Part shown: in pieces, positions 38,936 to 52,500 of the stretch
Numbering within the stretch: position 1 is the first letter of the stretch
Layout of the letters: each line of letters opens with the position of its first letter
Origin: Apteryx mantelli
Lineage: Eukaryota; Chordata; Aves; Apterygiformes; Apterygidae
NCBI RefSeq assembly: GCF_036417845.1
Contig: NC_089980.1
Location: 46,622,501 to 46,686,500, forward strand
Length of the DNA stretch: 64,000 nt
Reading direction: 5' to 3'
Notes under the pieces: generated by a model
Seen by the model: the letters and a program-made list of their open reading frames with translations, nothing else
Databases searched by the model: none
Told to the model about the DNA's origin: nothing
Translations under genes and position numbers: made by a program

Positions 38936-40260
38936 TTATCATAATAGGACTGCAGTTTTACCAAGTTCTTCTGCCATGTATTTTGTAACAGACAAAATTA
39001 GACTTGAAAAAGTAAACTCAGGTGGAGATCAGACTGCTAACAAAAGTCCTTTGATATATAATGCTAAATAACAATAAAGTGTAAAAATATTGATTTTTTA
39101 CATAGTGTGTAAGAGTAGTGGAATTACATTTTCTGTTTCCATAAAAAAAGAAATGAAAAGTGTATCCGATTGCTTCTTGAGAGATGCTTGGGAGAATTAG
39201 AATGCTGAATTCCAACATCTTAAGCTGGAATAAATGAAAAAAAAAGATTGAAACATTCCTGCCAAAACTTGTTATTTTCTTGTTATGTGTGTTTCAGCTG
39301 ACAAACCCTGAAAATTATTCTTTTATCAAGATATGAGGGAATTTTTTCTCCCTTAAAATTTATCTGCTATTGATTGTTTTTGCAGTCTCCCAACAGCAAT
39401 ACTAAATATTCACTTGAAAGATATTATGGCGGCTTATAATAGAAACAAACCCAACTGGGAAGTTTCAAGCTTTTCTTGTGACAACATAAGAATTAAAACA
39501 TACTGCTTCCGAAGAAGACACTGAGATAGTCCTATTGTCTCCAGATATAAAACACGGGAATCAATGACATTATAAGACTGATAAGTTGAATCATAAGCTT
39601 TAAGCAGAGGGAGAAATTTTGGGTGTAGGGGAGTGGGATTTACAAAGGAAAAGGAAAATGTGCTTTTATTTTTCTTCTTTCTGCAATACCTACTGCTTAA
39701 CAAAAACTACCATGATGCAGCAGTCAGGAGGAACACTTCCTGCATACTTTTCTCACAGTTCTTGCAGGTGAATTTTGGATCTGAAATATTGCCATCAATA
39801 CAATTTTTCTCACTACTTTGAGACCTTACTTAGAGATACTTTCAGTTATCTGACGGTTCAACATTGTTGCTGCAGGTCCTTTAGCCAAATTTTCAAGGAA
39901 AGATAAAGATTTGGCTATAAAATGGAAAATAAGATATAAGGTAATAAGGGCTTCCAAAAAGTAGCTCATGCCATACTATTATTTTTCAAAGAAATTGGTG
40001 TAGAAGTTCTAAGCTACTTTTTAAAATAAGTATTTCATAAGCCATCATATTGAAAATTATTATTTTTTACTTGGATAGGTAAGGAATAGAAAAAAATGCA
40101 AAATGGATGTGGAACTGAAGGGGAACAATATATGTCAGGCAGATTACTAATGAATTGTCTCCATGTCAGTCTTAAAACTGAGATTATATTCATGATATGT
40201 TTGGCATAAACAGAAGGCGCCATAGCGAGGATGAAATTCTTGGTAAAAGCTGACAAGAAC

Positions 40261-41080
40261 CATCAAAATATAGAATTACTGAATGGCATATAAAAATAAT
40301 TAGGTGACCTTGAAGACTGGGGTAATAAGGAATGAATTAAATTTAATAGAATAGTGTAAAAGCTCAAGCACATAGGTACTAAAAAAGTATTTGCTACAGG
40401 AGGTAGGGTCACCATTTGGAAGCAGCAGAGGATAACACCTCTGTCAGTTGACTGTAGGAAGAAGTATGAACTACCAGTGTGATGCAAAGACAATACTAGG
40501 AGGTATCAGGAGAGCAAAGGAAGTGTTAAAAATATCATTAATGGCAATGGAAAGACCTTGCTTGGATGCTGTATGCAATCCTGGTTACTTGTTCAAGAAA
40601 AATGAATTTATTTTGGAACGGATAGTGCAAAAGGCTGCTAGCATGATAGTCTAGAATGGTAGTGGAAAGAATATTGTTAGAGAAGATAAAACAAACAAAC
40701 AAACAAACCTCATTTGCTCAGCAGAGGGATACAAAGGTTGACCATGGGGTATGACTGTTCCTCTACAAATACAAGGCAACTATGGGAGATGAATTGCAGG
40801 CAGCAAATTATTTCAGTTAAAAGGTGTAACAACAAAGGTATAAACGGGGCATGTACCACTTCAGCTTAGAATTTATGAAAAGGCTTCAAACCACCAAGAA
40901 ATGAAGTCAGGAACAGCCTGTCAGTTGGAAGTGTGGTAACACTCCCGCCCCCCCCCCCCCCCCCAGCCGGTTATAAGAAGGAGCACGATACTTTGTGAAG
41001 GGGATTACATATCATCACAGCAGGGGACTGGCCTGTTGACCCGAGGGGTTCTTTCTAGTCCTGAATGCAAACAATATTAA
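40261..41080 (+). mobile_element. CR1 LINE 3' fragment
   Basis: The text follows the amniote CR1 3' region in order: AATGTGATGCAAAG-like, GGAGAGCAAAGGAAGTGTTA-like, AATGGAAAGACCTTGCTTGG, TGTATGCAATCCTGGTTACT, GTTCAAGAAAAATGAATTTA, GGAACAGCCTGTCAG, the C-run before AGCCGGTTATAAGA, and an end like GGGGACTGG...GACCCGAGGGGTTCTTTCTA. It is heavily mutated with no open frame and includes an AAAC microsatellite at 40688-40708. Family identification is confident; the exact 5' limit is not. Confidence 0.8.
40948..40964 (+). repeat. Poly-C run (17 C) inside CR1
   Basis: Seventeen C at the position where intact CR1 copies carry a shorter C-run before AGCCGGTT. This is an expanded homopolymer; length is error-prone. 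Confidence 0.9.
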
Positions 41081-44000
41081 TTCATTAGCTGATGGCATGG
41101 CTAATTCCCAGACTTTTGTGAAGGGTTGCACACACATGAACAGATCTGGGATAAATCAGAACATCTCTGCCTTATCTTATTTACACTCTTTTAACTCAGT
41201 TTCCTAAGACAGATGCATACGTTTTTCTACTAGAATCTCTATTTTTTATTCCAAACCCAACTACTTTTTTTCCTAGTTCATACAGGTAAAGAAGAAAGTC
41301 TTGTATGAATATATGAAAATTCTTAACATTTTACATTGTAACTTTCACAGATCTTTCTCCAGCATTAGCTGAGGGCTAGTAGGCTATTTGCAATATGTGA
41401 TATACTTAGAAAAGAAAATCTGTTTAGCTCAATTGTTTAAAAATATAAATATTTTTTTATATATTGTTTAGAATAACAGATTTAATAAAAGTAATCTTTT
41501 CTGCTATTTTCCTGTGAGGTTGTATGGTTAGAAATTTTGATTATTGAGTAAACCTACATTCTTTGAAATTTCATACAGTTTACTTACATCTTGCAATGAG
41601 TCTGCTTTAAATAAACAATATTTAAACAAACAAAACAAAATTGTTCTAGGATCAGAATTCACAGCGGGTTCCATTTCCAAGCCCTTATTACATTATTTAT
41701 AACAGCTGTCTTTCATCGGAACTGAAATAAACACCGGGTATTGTGACTACTAACAGGGGATGATGTCCTAATACTTAAATCTTTAATAGAACCTGTTTGA
41801 AGAAGTTTTCTTTCTATGTCCCTAGAACATATTTAAAGCAAAAGCAGTACAAATAGTTTCAACATTTTAAAAACTACAGAACTGTATTTCTTGTCTCTGC
41901 AGGAGATAATTGTAGGATGCCAACTGACTGGCAGCAGTCAAAATTCTGGAAATCACAGAACAGTAATTCAGTGCTAATGAGACATAAGGAGAAGGCACAA
42001 CAGTATCATGTACTTCTGATAAGGTATTTTTTTCTCTTCCCACATTTTAAATTCTATGAACATTAGTTAAAAGTTTACAGGCTTATCTTATTCATTTCTT
42101 CTCAACATTTTTGCATTGGTTATTAATTTTTTTAACAAAAGAAAGCTGTACCTCTTTGATCTGTATAGCTGAAGAAAAAGGCTGCATTTTATAACATCTT
42201 GTTTCTTTATGGATGAAAACCAAAGGAATCACTTTGAACTTTATACCAAACTCTACTAGAAGCTTCTTTTCATAAGCCAGGCAGAGATACGGTACATACC
42301 TAAAGTCAGTAGGTAGAAACCTATAATAGTCTCTCCTTGTTCTGTTACAGGAGTCTCTTTGTTCAGAAAACTGATGTTGTTGTTCCTCCACAGCGCCTGC
42401 GGAGAAAACTGGAGAGACATTTTCAGCAAAGCTTATGACGCAGGACTTGCCCTTTTCCCCTGGTATGTCCCAAATGCCCAGTGAAATAAGATGGTTTCCA
42501 GCCTTTCCTTCAATTTCTGCTCCCTGTATTCTAGGAAGCTGTTCAATGAGCCTGATAATCTAAGGAAGGAAATCTCAAGGGACAGGAGCTTTGCAGCCTT
42601 CTGACCTGTTCTTATTCACTAATCCTATCTATTAATACAGCCTGTGAATCTGTGACCAGCCCAAGGCAGCAGATTTCCTCACATCCTTATTACTGCTACA
42701 CATAGAAGTCTTTCATGATGCAGAATGTGTATCTGACAACATGATGACCTTTCTTTAAAGTAGATTGATACCACATAACATACAGGTTCACAGATACACC
42801 GACAAACACATTGTATATAGGTATATTGCAAAAATACCAGTAGCTTTGATTCACCTAAGACCATTAGAGTTTTCAGGCAGGACAGTTCCTAATTGAGGGG
42901 GGAGAAAAAAAAAAGCATTTTCAACCTATACTGGAAATAATCTTAAGTAGTGTGGATTCACATTGCTAAGTACCTGCCAATCTTGTACATTCCAACTACA
43001 GTTGGATTTTTCGACATTGTTGAAAAATGAGATTTTGTCTTGTTGAAGAGACATGTTACATGTGATTTAAGTCAGTCAGTCTGGAGTATTTTTAGTTTTC
43101 ACTGAAGTACAATATATCAATGATTATATTTCAAATACAGCCTTTCTTACCAACCAGGTTATTACCATAATTCAAATGTAAGTCTGAATTAACACTTCTG
43201 AAGCAGCAAAACATTCCTTCCATTTTTTCACCCTGGCAAGAGATTGATATCTACCCTGAGACTGCTCAAATTCTTGCTGCAATTTATAGTTCCCCCAAGC
43301 AAACGATGTACACTTTTTCCCTGTCTCTCTCGTCCTCCCTGCTCAAGTAGGTGTTCCTCACAGCTGCAGAACAAAACTCTAGCGGAGTTGCTGCAGGGGT
43401 GTAAACATTAGTAGAGTTATCACTGATTTCAAACTGGGATAAATCAAGGAGTAAGGGATACAGCTTTCACTGGTGTGACGTTCTGGACTTGCAGGAAACG
43501 TGGCTGTGTGTAAGGGTCCTCCTGGCCTTATATGCTCACCTAAACCTTCCCTCATTCCTGGATTGAAGCAAAGCTTTGGGACTCACGGACCATGGCTTCA
43601 AAAGATTAAACTCCAGCACTGAGAGGGAGAGGTGGAGGAGACTTTGGGTGCTGGGGAGAGGAGAACCCAGATTTGGCACAGGCAGGTCACTGCAGTTTGT
43701 GACCCCAGCTGTAGGCAAGACTCACACCACAAACACAGAAGGGACGAGCAAGCACTCCCTCACCTCTCTGAGGGAGATATGATCCCCTCTCTCCTAGGAT
43801 GTAAAACATCCCTAGGTCTTTCCCATAGTGATCCCTGACTGATGCTATGAGTCCTGTTCAGCCATGACTCACCTCCTCCTTTGCTGTCAAAGTTCACAAG
43901 CTCTCTCAGGCCTGTTAACCTAAATAACACAGAAATACACAAAGTCAGGCTCTGAACAGATGTTAAGCATCTTCGTGGTGAGCAACACATTGTTTTTCCC

Positions 44001-45900
44001 ATAGTAGCCATGGTGAAACCCCCCATGCCCTTCTTGGTGCCCCTGACTGGCTGATCTCCCACACCTGGGCCCCCCAGAGGCACAGGCTTGTCCCTTCCCA
44101 CCTCAGCCCCAGGCAGCAAATGAGTCCCCAGTGGTGGGACCTGGCTGAAGGAAGCAAAGCATCTTATTGGTAAACTTCCAAATCCGTGAGCTGTTCTTCT
44201 CTCTCCTACTTTTCCTTTGTTTGTTGTGATTGCCATCACCTTGAGAGGGGCAAATAAGGGAAATGTGACAAGTATAAAAGGGGAGAGCAACATTTTACAG
44301 CAAGAAGAAGGGAGAAATAGCCACAATATGGTCAAAGACAGAAAATCTCTCATGCTAATGTATGTGCTAATGATGAAGACAGTGACCCCCTACACTTGCT
44401 TCATTAAGCTAGGCTTGACTTTTCTCCAGCCACCCATTGCTCTTGTACCAGGAGCAGCTACTAAAATTCCACTCTCCTTCTCCAAGCTAAAGCCTGCCAC
44501 ATGGATCCTGCATTTTAAGCAGCTGAGTAGCCTGATTCTTCCAAACGGTAACCTCAGACCAGCTCCTGCTGACTTTTTGTGGAGTCCTCTTCCTAAGTCT
44601 ATCTAGAAAGAACTAGAGTATAATCCCAGCAAACCTCCTAAAACACATTGCTTTACATAACTGTGGCAAAGTGACCTGGGACTCACAGCACATAGGCTCA
44701 GTGGTTACATTGTCCCATAAAAACGGCCCTAGCAGTGCTCTCAAGGCCAAATTCCTTTATTGTGGAGCTCTTGGGATAGTCCCAGATCACCTCCAATATT
44801 GTCATTCCCCTCAGCCCTGGGGCAGGACTAGACCATGCATATGCATCTCTCAGAAGCTGTATGGCACACCCAGCACATTCAGCTTTTTCTTTGTCAACAT
44901 GGTGCACTCTGAGGTTGTCATTAGGAGTGTCATATGGTCCCAGACAGAGCTTTAGAAGGGAGTACGCACACAATGTCAGCTTTTCAAAGTTGAGCTAAAA
45001 TGGCCATTTCTAGCTAGTTATCCATGTGTCTGTAAAATGATCCTTGTTTAGAGGATTAGGGGTATAATTGTGCCTGAAAGCGGTGTTCAGGGACATTTAA
45101 AGATGCTCAAGAAGGCCCAAAACAAAGCCCAACAATGTTGACTACCATTCAGGACATGTGACTTGGGTTAAATAGGAGGACTTCAGCAGGGAGGCCATCA
45201 CACAGCCTTCATCCATGGATGCTCATGTCTTCAAACAAGGAGTGTATTTCATCACCTACCAAGACAAATAGGATGAAAAAGAAAACACATTTGCACTGGG
45301 CAAAACCTGCCTACCTGGGCCATGCTCCCTCAACTGTTTGGTTGAAAAAGGATCAGCCATTCCTGACAGCCTATTTGTGGAACAAATCCAAGGCCTCTCT
45401 GAGTCAGATCCCTCAATACTGCTAGAGCAAAAAGAACAGTGCTATGGTGAGTTTCTTTCTAGACCAATAATATTGAGATATGAGGCTCTGAACGGACAAT
45501 TCTTTAATAAGGGATCATAAGAATGGGCTATAAACTCTTCCTCTCGGGTATTGATTATACATCAGCATGGATCGGGATTGCATTTAGAGTCAAACTTTCT
45601 ATAAAGTACAGAACACACTGCAATGGGTTGGTCTCTAACATGGCAATGTATCCAGAGGCCACACAAATTACACAGGTCACATGTGCTCCAAATTACAAAT
45701 TACACCTGCTCCACAGATGCTTACATGTAAGCCCCATATGACCCTCCAGCCAAGAACTCACATTCAAGCTCAGTCTTGCCCCATGTCTTAAACACTATTC
45801 TCAGATATCTGTGAGCCTGTGGTTTTATCTCAGGCTAGGAGCAACCTCCACACAAGACACGCCCTTTTTGAATGTGCGTTTCTAAAAATCACCCATGAAT
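41081..45900. other. Intergenic region between CR1 fragments
   Basis: No gene recognised. It contains a 197-codon minus-strand open frame at 44353-43760 in a GC-richer patch, without a recognisable domain, and a TATA-like octamer at 44273-44280 on the opposite strand. Both are noted as observations only. Confidence 0.5.
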
Positions 45901-45902
45901 AC

Positions 45903-46200
45903 CTGTTCAGGATCACAGGATCATAGGAGTATTCAGGTTGGAGGAGATCTCAGGTTATAAGCTTAATGCATCAAGATTTCTTATTTGCATCTGAATCATT
46001 CCTCCTGAGAACCTGCTTATAAATTCAACTTCTGTAGGGCTGCAATGCTGCCAGAAAACCAGTGTATCACCTCCTTTGGAGTTTTTTTTTTTTTAAACTA
46101 TAATTCCCAATAGATATTTACTAATAAAACTTTTGCCTGATCCTGGTCACATTGAGGTACATCTAGCCAACTAAAGTTCTCCCTTCTTGCTATGCAGCTA
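45903..46200 (-). mobile_element. Avian-type CR1 3' end, antisense
   Basis: The plus strand begins GATCACAGGATCATAGGAGT, then ATTCAGGTTGGAGGAGATCT, the hallmark complement of the CR1 3' terminus in birds (ending in ATTCTATG-like repeats). Further in are CCAGTGTATCACCTCC and AATTCCCAATAGATATTTAC, matching the usual 'ccagtgcctcaccacc...cctaatatctaatct' part. Divergence is high, so this is an old insertion. Confidence 0.75.
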
Positions 46201-46446
46201 GAAGTTGGTGTTTTAGAACCAGCAGAAAGTTACACTCTTGGCAAATATAGGGACTGCCCATCTCTTTCAAGTTACATCACAGGCAATGCTGAGGTGATAG
46301 AACATGCTTGCTAACCAGTTCCCTTTATACACAATCAATTTTTTTCATGTCATTTGGCAAAACTCTAGCTTTGCAATGCTGTTTGGCATCTGTTGTCACA
46401 CAAATGTCAGCCCCTGTGCCTTTGACTAAACAGGGACAGTGACAAC

Positions 46447-46459
46447 GGGGGGGGGGGGG
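46447..46459 (+). repeat. Poly-G run (13 G)
   Basis: Thirteen consecutive G. A slippage-prone homopolymer. Confidence 0.9.
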
Positions 46460-49400
46460 TGAATAATTTTCATATAAGCTGTTCCAGAAAACTGTATGAT
46501 TTACTTACCTGAGACCTTTTCAGGCATAGGCACTTTAAGTGGTAATAAAGCAACATTGATGGCCATTTTCATTTTGTTACAATAAAGGACAGATTATATT
46601 ATTTGCCTTGGTATCCTAAACTTGAATTTTCCCAGCTCCAAGTTTCTTTGGGTTTCATATAAATACCACTGGCTCCATGGACACTTCAATTCAACTTTCT
46701 GCAAAACTCTGCTGAGGTCTGAAGTGCAGTTTAGGATAATAGAAACTTTAGGAAAATTTTCCATTTCAATGAGACAGTTTTTTGCCAAGTCTTTTACCCT
46801 GTAATAATAATGAGATAATAAAAATAAATCCTTTTATAACAAGGAGATAAAAAAATGGGTGAACTGTTCTCCACAGTCAAGCATCCCTTTTGATGATTTT
46901 TTTCTTTGATCTTCACATACTACACTGAATGACTAATACTTTCGTCTGTTCTCAGTTTTCTCTTCGCTTCCTCCAGTGGCATTCTTCAATAAATGACAGT
47001 CTTTGACAAACTCCTGTGGTTTGTCTCATATGTCCACAGTTCTCTGTGCTTCCCAATGACACAAAGGCTCCCTCTGCAAATTACAGCCACCTTGTTCTCA
47101 TGTCTCTTAGTGCTTCAGTGGTGACCAATTTACTGGCCTCATGGAGATTATCCCTAAGTGCCTCCACTATCTTTACAAAGTGCTTTGGGGAGATTAGAGC
47201 AGTATATCCTGCAGGCAATTCTATAAAAAGGAGGAGAAAGCTAAAATGCAATGGTAGTACAGAGAAATCAGTATATTCAACACAGTTATGACTGCGTGTG
47301 AAGGCACATGAAATAAAATTGATTTGGACATAAATAGTCCCTTAACTGGCCCTTTCCTAAATATGCGGGAGCTACAGACTAGCACCACAGAAATGACATA
47401 AGTGAAGCAAGCAGGCACTGTGAGACTTGTGCAGCAGCTTCTGCTATGTGGTCCCTGCTGTTGCATCCAAACCTCTCATACATGCAGTTGAACCCTGCAG
47501 GATTTCTCTCCTCTGTGACCCTGCCTGCCAGATACAGAAGTGCAGCTATGACCCGTCTAACGTCAGCTAAGGGAAGAGAGGCTGTGGCAGTATCCAGAGA
47601 CCTGTGTGTATGTTTTCTCTCAGCAGATGACTTTACCCACCCTCCTCCAAGTCACCTCAGAAGTAAGCATGCACTCATCTCACATGCAGTCATCTACAGC
47701 CAACATGTAGACCTGGAAATAAGAGAAATGAGTTGTCTGATCTGAGTATTGATGATCTGAGCCTGACTTTCTCACTCTTTGCCACACTGTGAGTCTTGAT
47801 CTGGGGCCACCACTACAGGGTCCTGGCGCAGTGCAAAATGAGAGTGTAGTGCCTTAGAGTAGCAGGGTGCTCAGTGGGAAGACAGCTTCATCAGCTGGAA
47901 GAAAAAGTAGGAAAAGGAATTCGTGCCTGAATTTCATTCTCTACAGGAGGTAAGTGTCTAATACACAATCTCCTGCATCTCAGTACTCCCAGCCATGCAC
48001 TCATTGCAGAAATCTGTCAACTAAGCCAGTGCACTACTTTCTTGGAAAAAGAAATGAAAAATGCCCAGTATGATATGAAGGGGATCATCCCCTATTAATC
48101 AGTAACTGAGGGGTGAGAGCACATTTGGCATGTGGGACACTGAATCTGAAATATCTTTTCTGTCTATGCTGCAGGCAGAGATACAAGCCCAGCGCATCCC
48201 TAGCCCAAACCAACAGTGTATTTCAAGCAAATCTTTCCCTATATTCCATTTTGGATAAATATTCACCAGAAGTGAGAGAAGAGTGGGAACCATTTTATAG
48301 CTAGGCAGTTAGTGCATGTATAAAGTAAAATTGGCTTTAGTCCTATGATTTTGATTATTCAATATAAATTGGACAGTAAAGCAGGACATTGCAAGACCTC
48401 CTTCTCAAACATTGCAGACCTCAGGGCTACGTTGTAGAAGATCTGAGCTAACATCTCTTCTCCAGCTCAGGCAAATAAAGAGTTTAAGTCTCCAGTTAAT
48501 GCACTTACAGGACACAAAGTGCAAAAGGAGATTTTTTGCTTTGTTTTCGTGCATGACTAAAAGAATATCAGTTGTGAGACTTCTTCGTCAGATCAAATAA
48601 AAAATCTGTTTCACTGAAAATTCTGCAGCCTCACAGATCCCCTTTCTTGCCAGAAACATTGATACATGAGGTAGTTGGCAGTTCTTCCAAAATATCTTAT
48701 TTCTATAATATTAGTTCTATTTTTATTGATATGCTTAGTGCATACTTGAAAAGTGTCCTTCAAATGTGCAGAGCTTTTTTCTCCTGACGCTGAGAAGCTG
48801 TCGATTTTTCTTTTTATTTACATATTTCAGTCTTTGCTGCATTATCCCTTGTTTATGTTAAGAGTTTTCAGTCAAATTATTATTATTATGCTTAGGAACT
48901 AATTAAAAGGCAAGCACATGGCATAAACTAGTGTCCCCAGTGTGGCCTGACAGTGTGACCTGCTAATAGTGATAGAATATTGGCATGCTAGAGTGGCTCT
49001 AGATATTGCTGGAGCATTAGCAGGCTGCTGAACACTGTGTAAATTGCTTTTCATTTTTTGTTCATTTTAATGATATAGCTTTCTCGAATTTTCAGCAATG
49101 CTTCATATCCCTAACCTGGCCAAAGATTTTCCAGTGCAGAACAATAAGAAAGCAGAATGGTTAATCTCCTTCAAGGTGTTTAACACCTAATTTCTAGGAA
49201 AGACACTCTAACTGTCCTACCATTTGCAGTCTTCACATTAATCTCCAAAAGTGCTGAAAGGTGGGGAGAAGGGTTCATATTCCCCCCTTGTTTTCAGTTT
49301 TCTTTCCCACATCATCTTCTATAAATTTCACTACATAACAGAGAACATCAAAGTAAAATCAGTACAGGCCGAGTACCAGAAAAATCTTTTTCCCAACACA

Positions 49401-49534
49401 GGGTATCATGGCAGGAATAGTGCCATAAATGCAGTTTTAAAAAGTCAGAGAGGCTATATAAACTGAGCATAAAATCACAGTGGGCAAGACCTTTGTCAAC
49501 ACAGCTATAGAGTTATACCGACATGAAGAAACCT

Positions 49535-49576
49535 TATTTCATTGTGGTATTTCAGTATTTCATTGTGGTATTTCAG
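49535..49576 (+). repeat. Perfect 21-bp tandem duplication
   Basis: The 21-base unit beginning TATTTCATTGTGG and ending TTTCAG occurs twice head-to-tail without a mismatch, which implies a recent duplication or conversion. Confidence 0.95.
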
Positions 49577-52500
49577 TCTTGTCCTGAACTCATCTCCACA
49601 GACTTACACATTGAGGAAGGTACTACACAATCTGTAAGTGGCAGAATTGATTCCTCTATCCAAAAAGCTTAGCTATGAATGTAGACTGAGATGAACCCTG
49701 CACTCCACTATACCAGCCAAAATTGAATGACCTTACTGATGCAAGGAAAAGCAGAGGTTGGATTTTAAGCTGCTCAGTAAGACACATTTTCAAGACTCTA
49801 TCAGAAGCTGACTCCTTCTATGCTATGTATGAAAGAACACAAGAAATTAATGCTCATGGCTGCACTTGAGGGTTTCATGTAGCTGATACTAGAATATTAA
49901 GGAAGGAAGAATCCTTCTGAAACCACCAATACATTAGGATACCTGATTAAAGTGGATAATAAAATGACTAGGTTATGACATGATAGATTAATAAAGCATT
50001 TTTAATGGGCGCTCTGATTAATGATCTTTGAGTTGGCATGCAAAGCCGATTTAGAGTGGATGCAAAGCAGGAGGTAGCTCCTATTCGGACTGCTAAAAAT
50101 GTACAACAGCCTTTTAATACCTATCCACCTCTCTAAACTCTTTTTAAAGTGATGTATACGGCAACATAATAAGCCAAATACCACAGCAGTGTTAACTGGC
50201 CTGAGAGACACATGCTAGTTACATTAGAGTAGTTTACTGGATGTTTCTAGTACCTCATAACAAGGAACGATAAGAACTGTAATTTATGTGGCAAGAAATT
50301 TATGATGTTTTATGATTGTAACAAGCACCTGTTTTCCCTGAAGTGCACTAAGAAGTTAGGAAGTTGCCAAAGGAGTGATTTTGCCAAGAAACTAGCATAA
50401 GGCCTCACAAAACTATTTGTGCATGATACCTGTTACACAAGAATAAAAGAATTTGGAGTAGGGGGAAAAGAAAAGGAAGGAGAAAAGAAAACTATGCAAA
50501 AGGGAGGGGTTAAAACAAACTATAAGCAGCTAGAAATCAGTGCTGCAGAATAAAAATGAGTTTTGTCTCTGGAAGGGCAACTGGAAATCGTACAAAATCT
50601 TGTCAGTTTTTACAGAAATATGAATCTGGAGGGGATTTCAAAGCAAATCCAGTAGTATTTGATTAGGAACATCGGTCCATACTATTTAATATAGATCATA
50701 TTTTCATTTCTCATTTTCATTTCAATAGTCACTACAAAATGAAAATTACTGTCAATATCTAACAATATGGCCCTTAATCTTGCAAAAAATAATTTTGGAA
50801 AGATCAGTTATGGCTATTGATTTCACTGAGGTAGCCAAAAAATGCATTTCATACCAGTAAGAGATAATTTTCTGGTATCAGATCATGTAGTTGTTCACTG
50901 CTTCCAAGAAAAAACACTAGTTAAAATGACTTGTGTAGAGTCCATGGAATTCAAAGAAAAAACTCCTGTAAACATTAGATCAGGTCCATAATGCTTAAAA
51001 CATGCCAATGGATGAATGTGAATGTGCTAGCTGCATGCCACTTGGAATATCTAATTTCATCGCATGATATCTGATGCTCAGTTAGGTGTGTCCTACAGGT
51101 GTAATTCACCAGTGGCTGTATTAGACTGGGAAGATCTGGACTGTCAACACTAAACACTAAGTACAAATATTTTTCTCCAATTCCATCATCTTTGTTTTGG
51201 ATTAAGGCTTGATCATGACAATTAGTTTTTCTAAGAAAGTAGATCTGGGTATTCTCTTTTATTGCTGAGATTCTGTTGATAGCTACTTAGTGGCCTCCAG
51301 CTGGAGAGCAAAAAAACCATACCTGAAGTTTTTTTAATTGAAGAGTTATCAAAATATGAAAAATGCTAGACAACATTTGTGATTCATAACTTGGCCATTT
51401 AATCCTAGACTATCCCTTGCTGTGACATTTTATCATAAAAACAATGCACTCAATGCATTCTATAGTCACATGTTCCAATCACATTTCAGCTCCTGTGTCA
51501 GGTTTCTTGGCAAATTCAGTTATGGAAATTATAACATCATAATTAATATATCATAAAATCCATGCTTCTTCCATGATTTTTTTGGAGTTTAGCCTACCCT
51601 GCTTCGTACTTTTCTCTTATTCTACTCAATCTTGAAAGCTAAAGTTTCTTCGAGGAATTGCGTTCTGTAGATTGAGACAAATCTGGAAAATCACTTGTCA
51701 AAAAAAAGGTTAGTGCTCATCACCACAATATACAGTTTGAAATTAACAATTTCTTAGGGAACTCTGTGCTGAGATTGATGCTGATGTGAAACTAGACTAT
51801 CTCGCAACTTCAAATATATGCTACTTTTATACTGAAAGAAGATTCAGCAGAAGGGAAAACTGCCTTGAGCAGATTATGTATCTGAGGCCTTTGTATTATT
51901 TAAACTCCCTGCTCTGAGCTGAACTTCCATTGAGTAGGATGGGTGATACTGAAGAAAGCTAAAACCCTGTGGGCAGCGGAATCAATCCATGAGGGATTGG
52001 AGTGAGTAGAACAGAAAGACAGACTTATAAGATGATAAAAGACATGTCCAGGGAAGAGAGGGGATCAGGGATTGTTGGCTTTCACTGAGAAATAGTGGAA
52101 ATTTGGCTAGAAGACAGGAACCTCTCTGCAGGACACAGTGGTCAGGGGAATTCTAGATATGAGCTTCTTTATTTCTGATCTGTCTTCATGAGTTGTTCTG
52201 ATTTCTCTATTTAAAAAAGTTATTGTAGTTCTTGCTCCAGAGAAACTTGGCTTTTTGGTTTTAAAAGCCTTTCAGTCCTCCTTGGTGAGCTCACTATAGT
52301 AGAAGGTTTAGACAGATCTACTTCAGAGCTGTGACTGACTTGGTGTCCTGTCATTGGGACACTTTTACTGTATATCACAGCAATACTTCAGTGATCCAGT
52401 TGAGAGAGGAGCCCAAATAGGATATTATTTTTCTCCAAATATGAGTTTGCACCATATTATATACCTGCAGTTTTGTGCAGAGCTTATGAACATTGCAAAT

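Larger units (their letters stand above)
33677..40260. other. Upstream region of the opsin gene (intron or intergenic), no exon found
   Basis: The missing first opsin exon could lie here or beyond. No hydrophobic phase-1 exon ending before GT was seen in a manual scan, which was not exhaustive. The region contains the inverted repeats at 37.1-37.2 kb and 38.85-38.94 kb, and otherwise unremarkable AT-rich DNA. Confidence 0.5.

Noticed and set aside
46509..46572. Minus-strand phase-1 open segment starting with ATG (21 codons) and ending at a consensus GTAAGT donor, considered as the opsin first exon
   Set aside because: The phase fits, but the peptide has no membrane-spanning stretch, so it would leave TM1 too short. 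No family resemblance.
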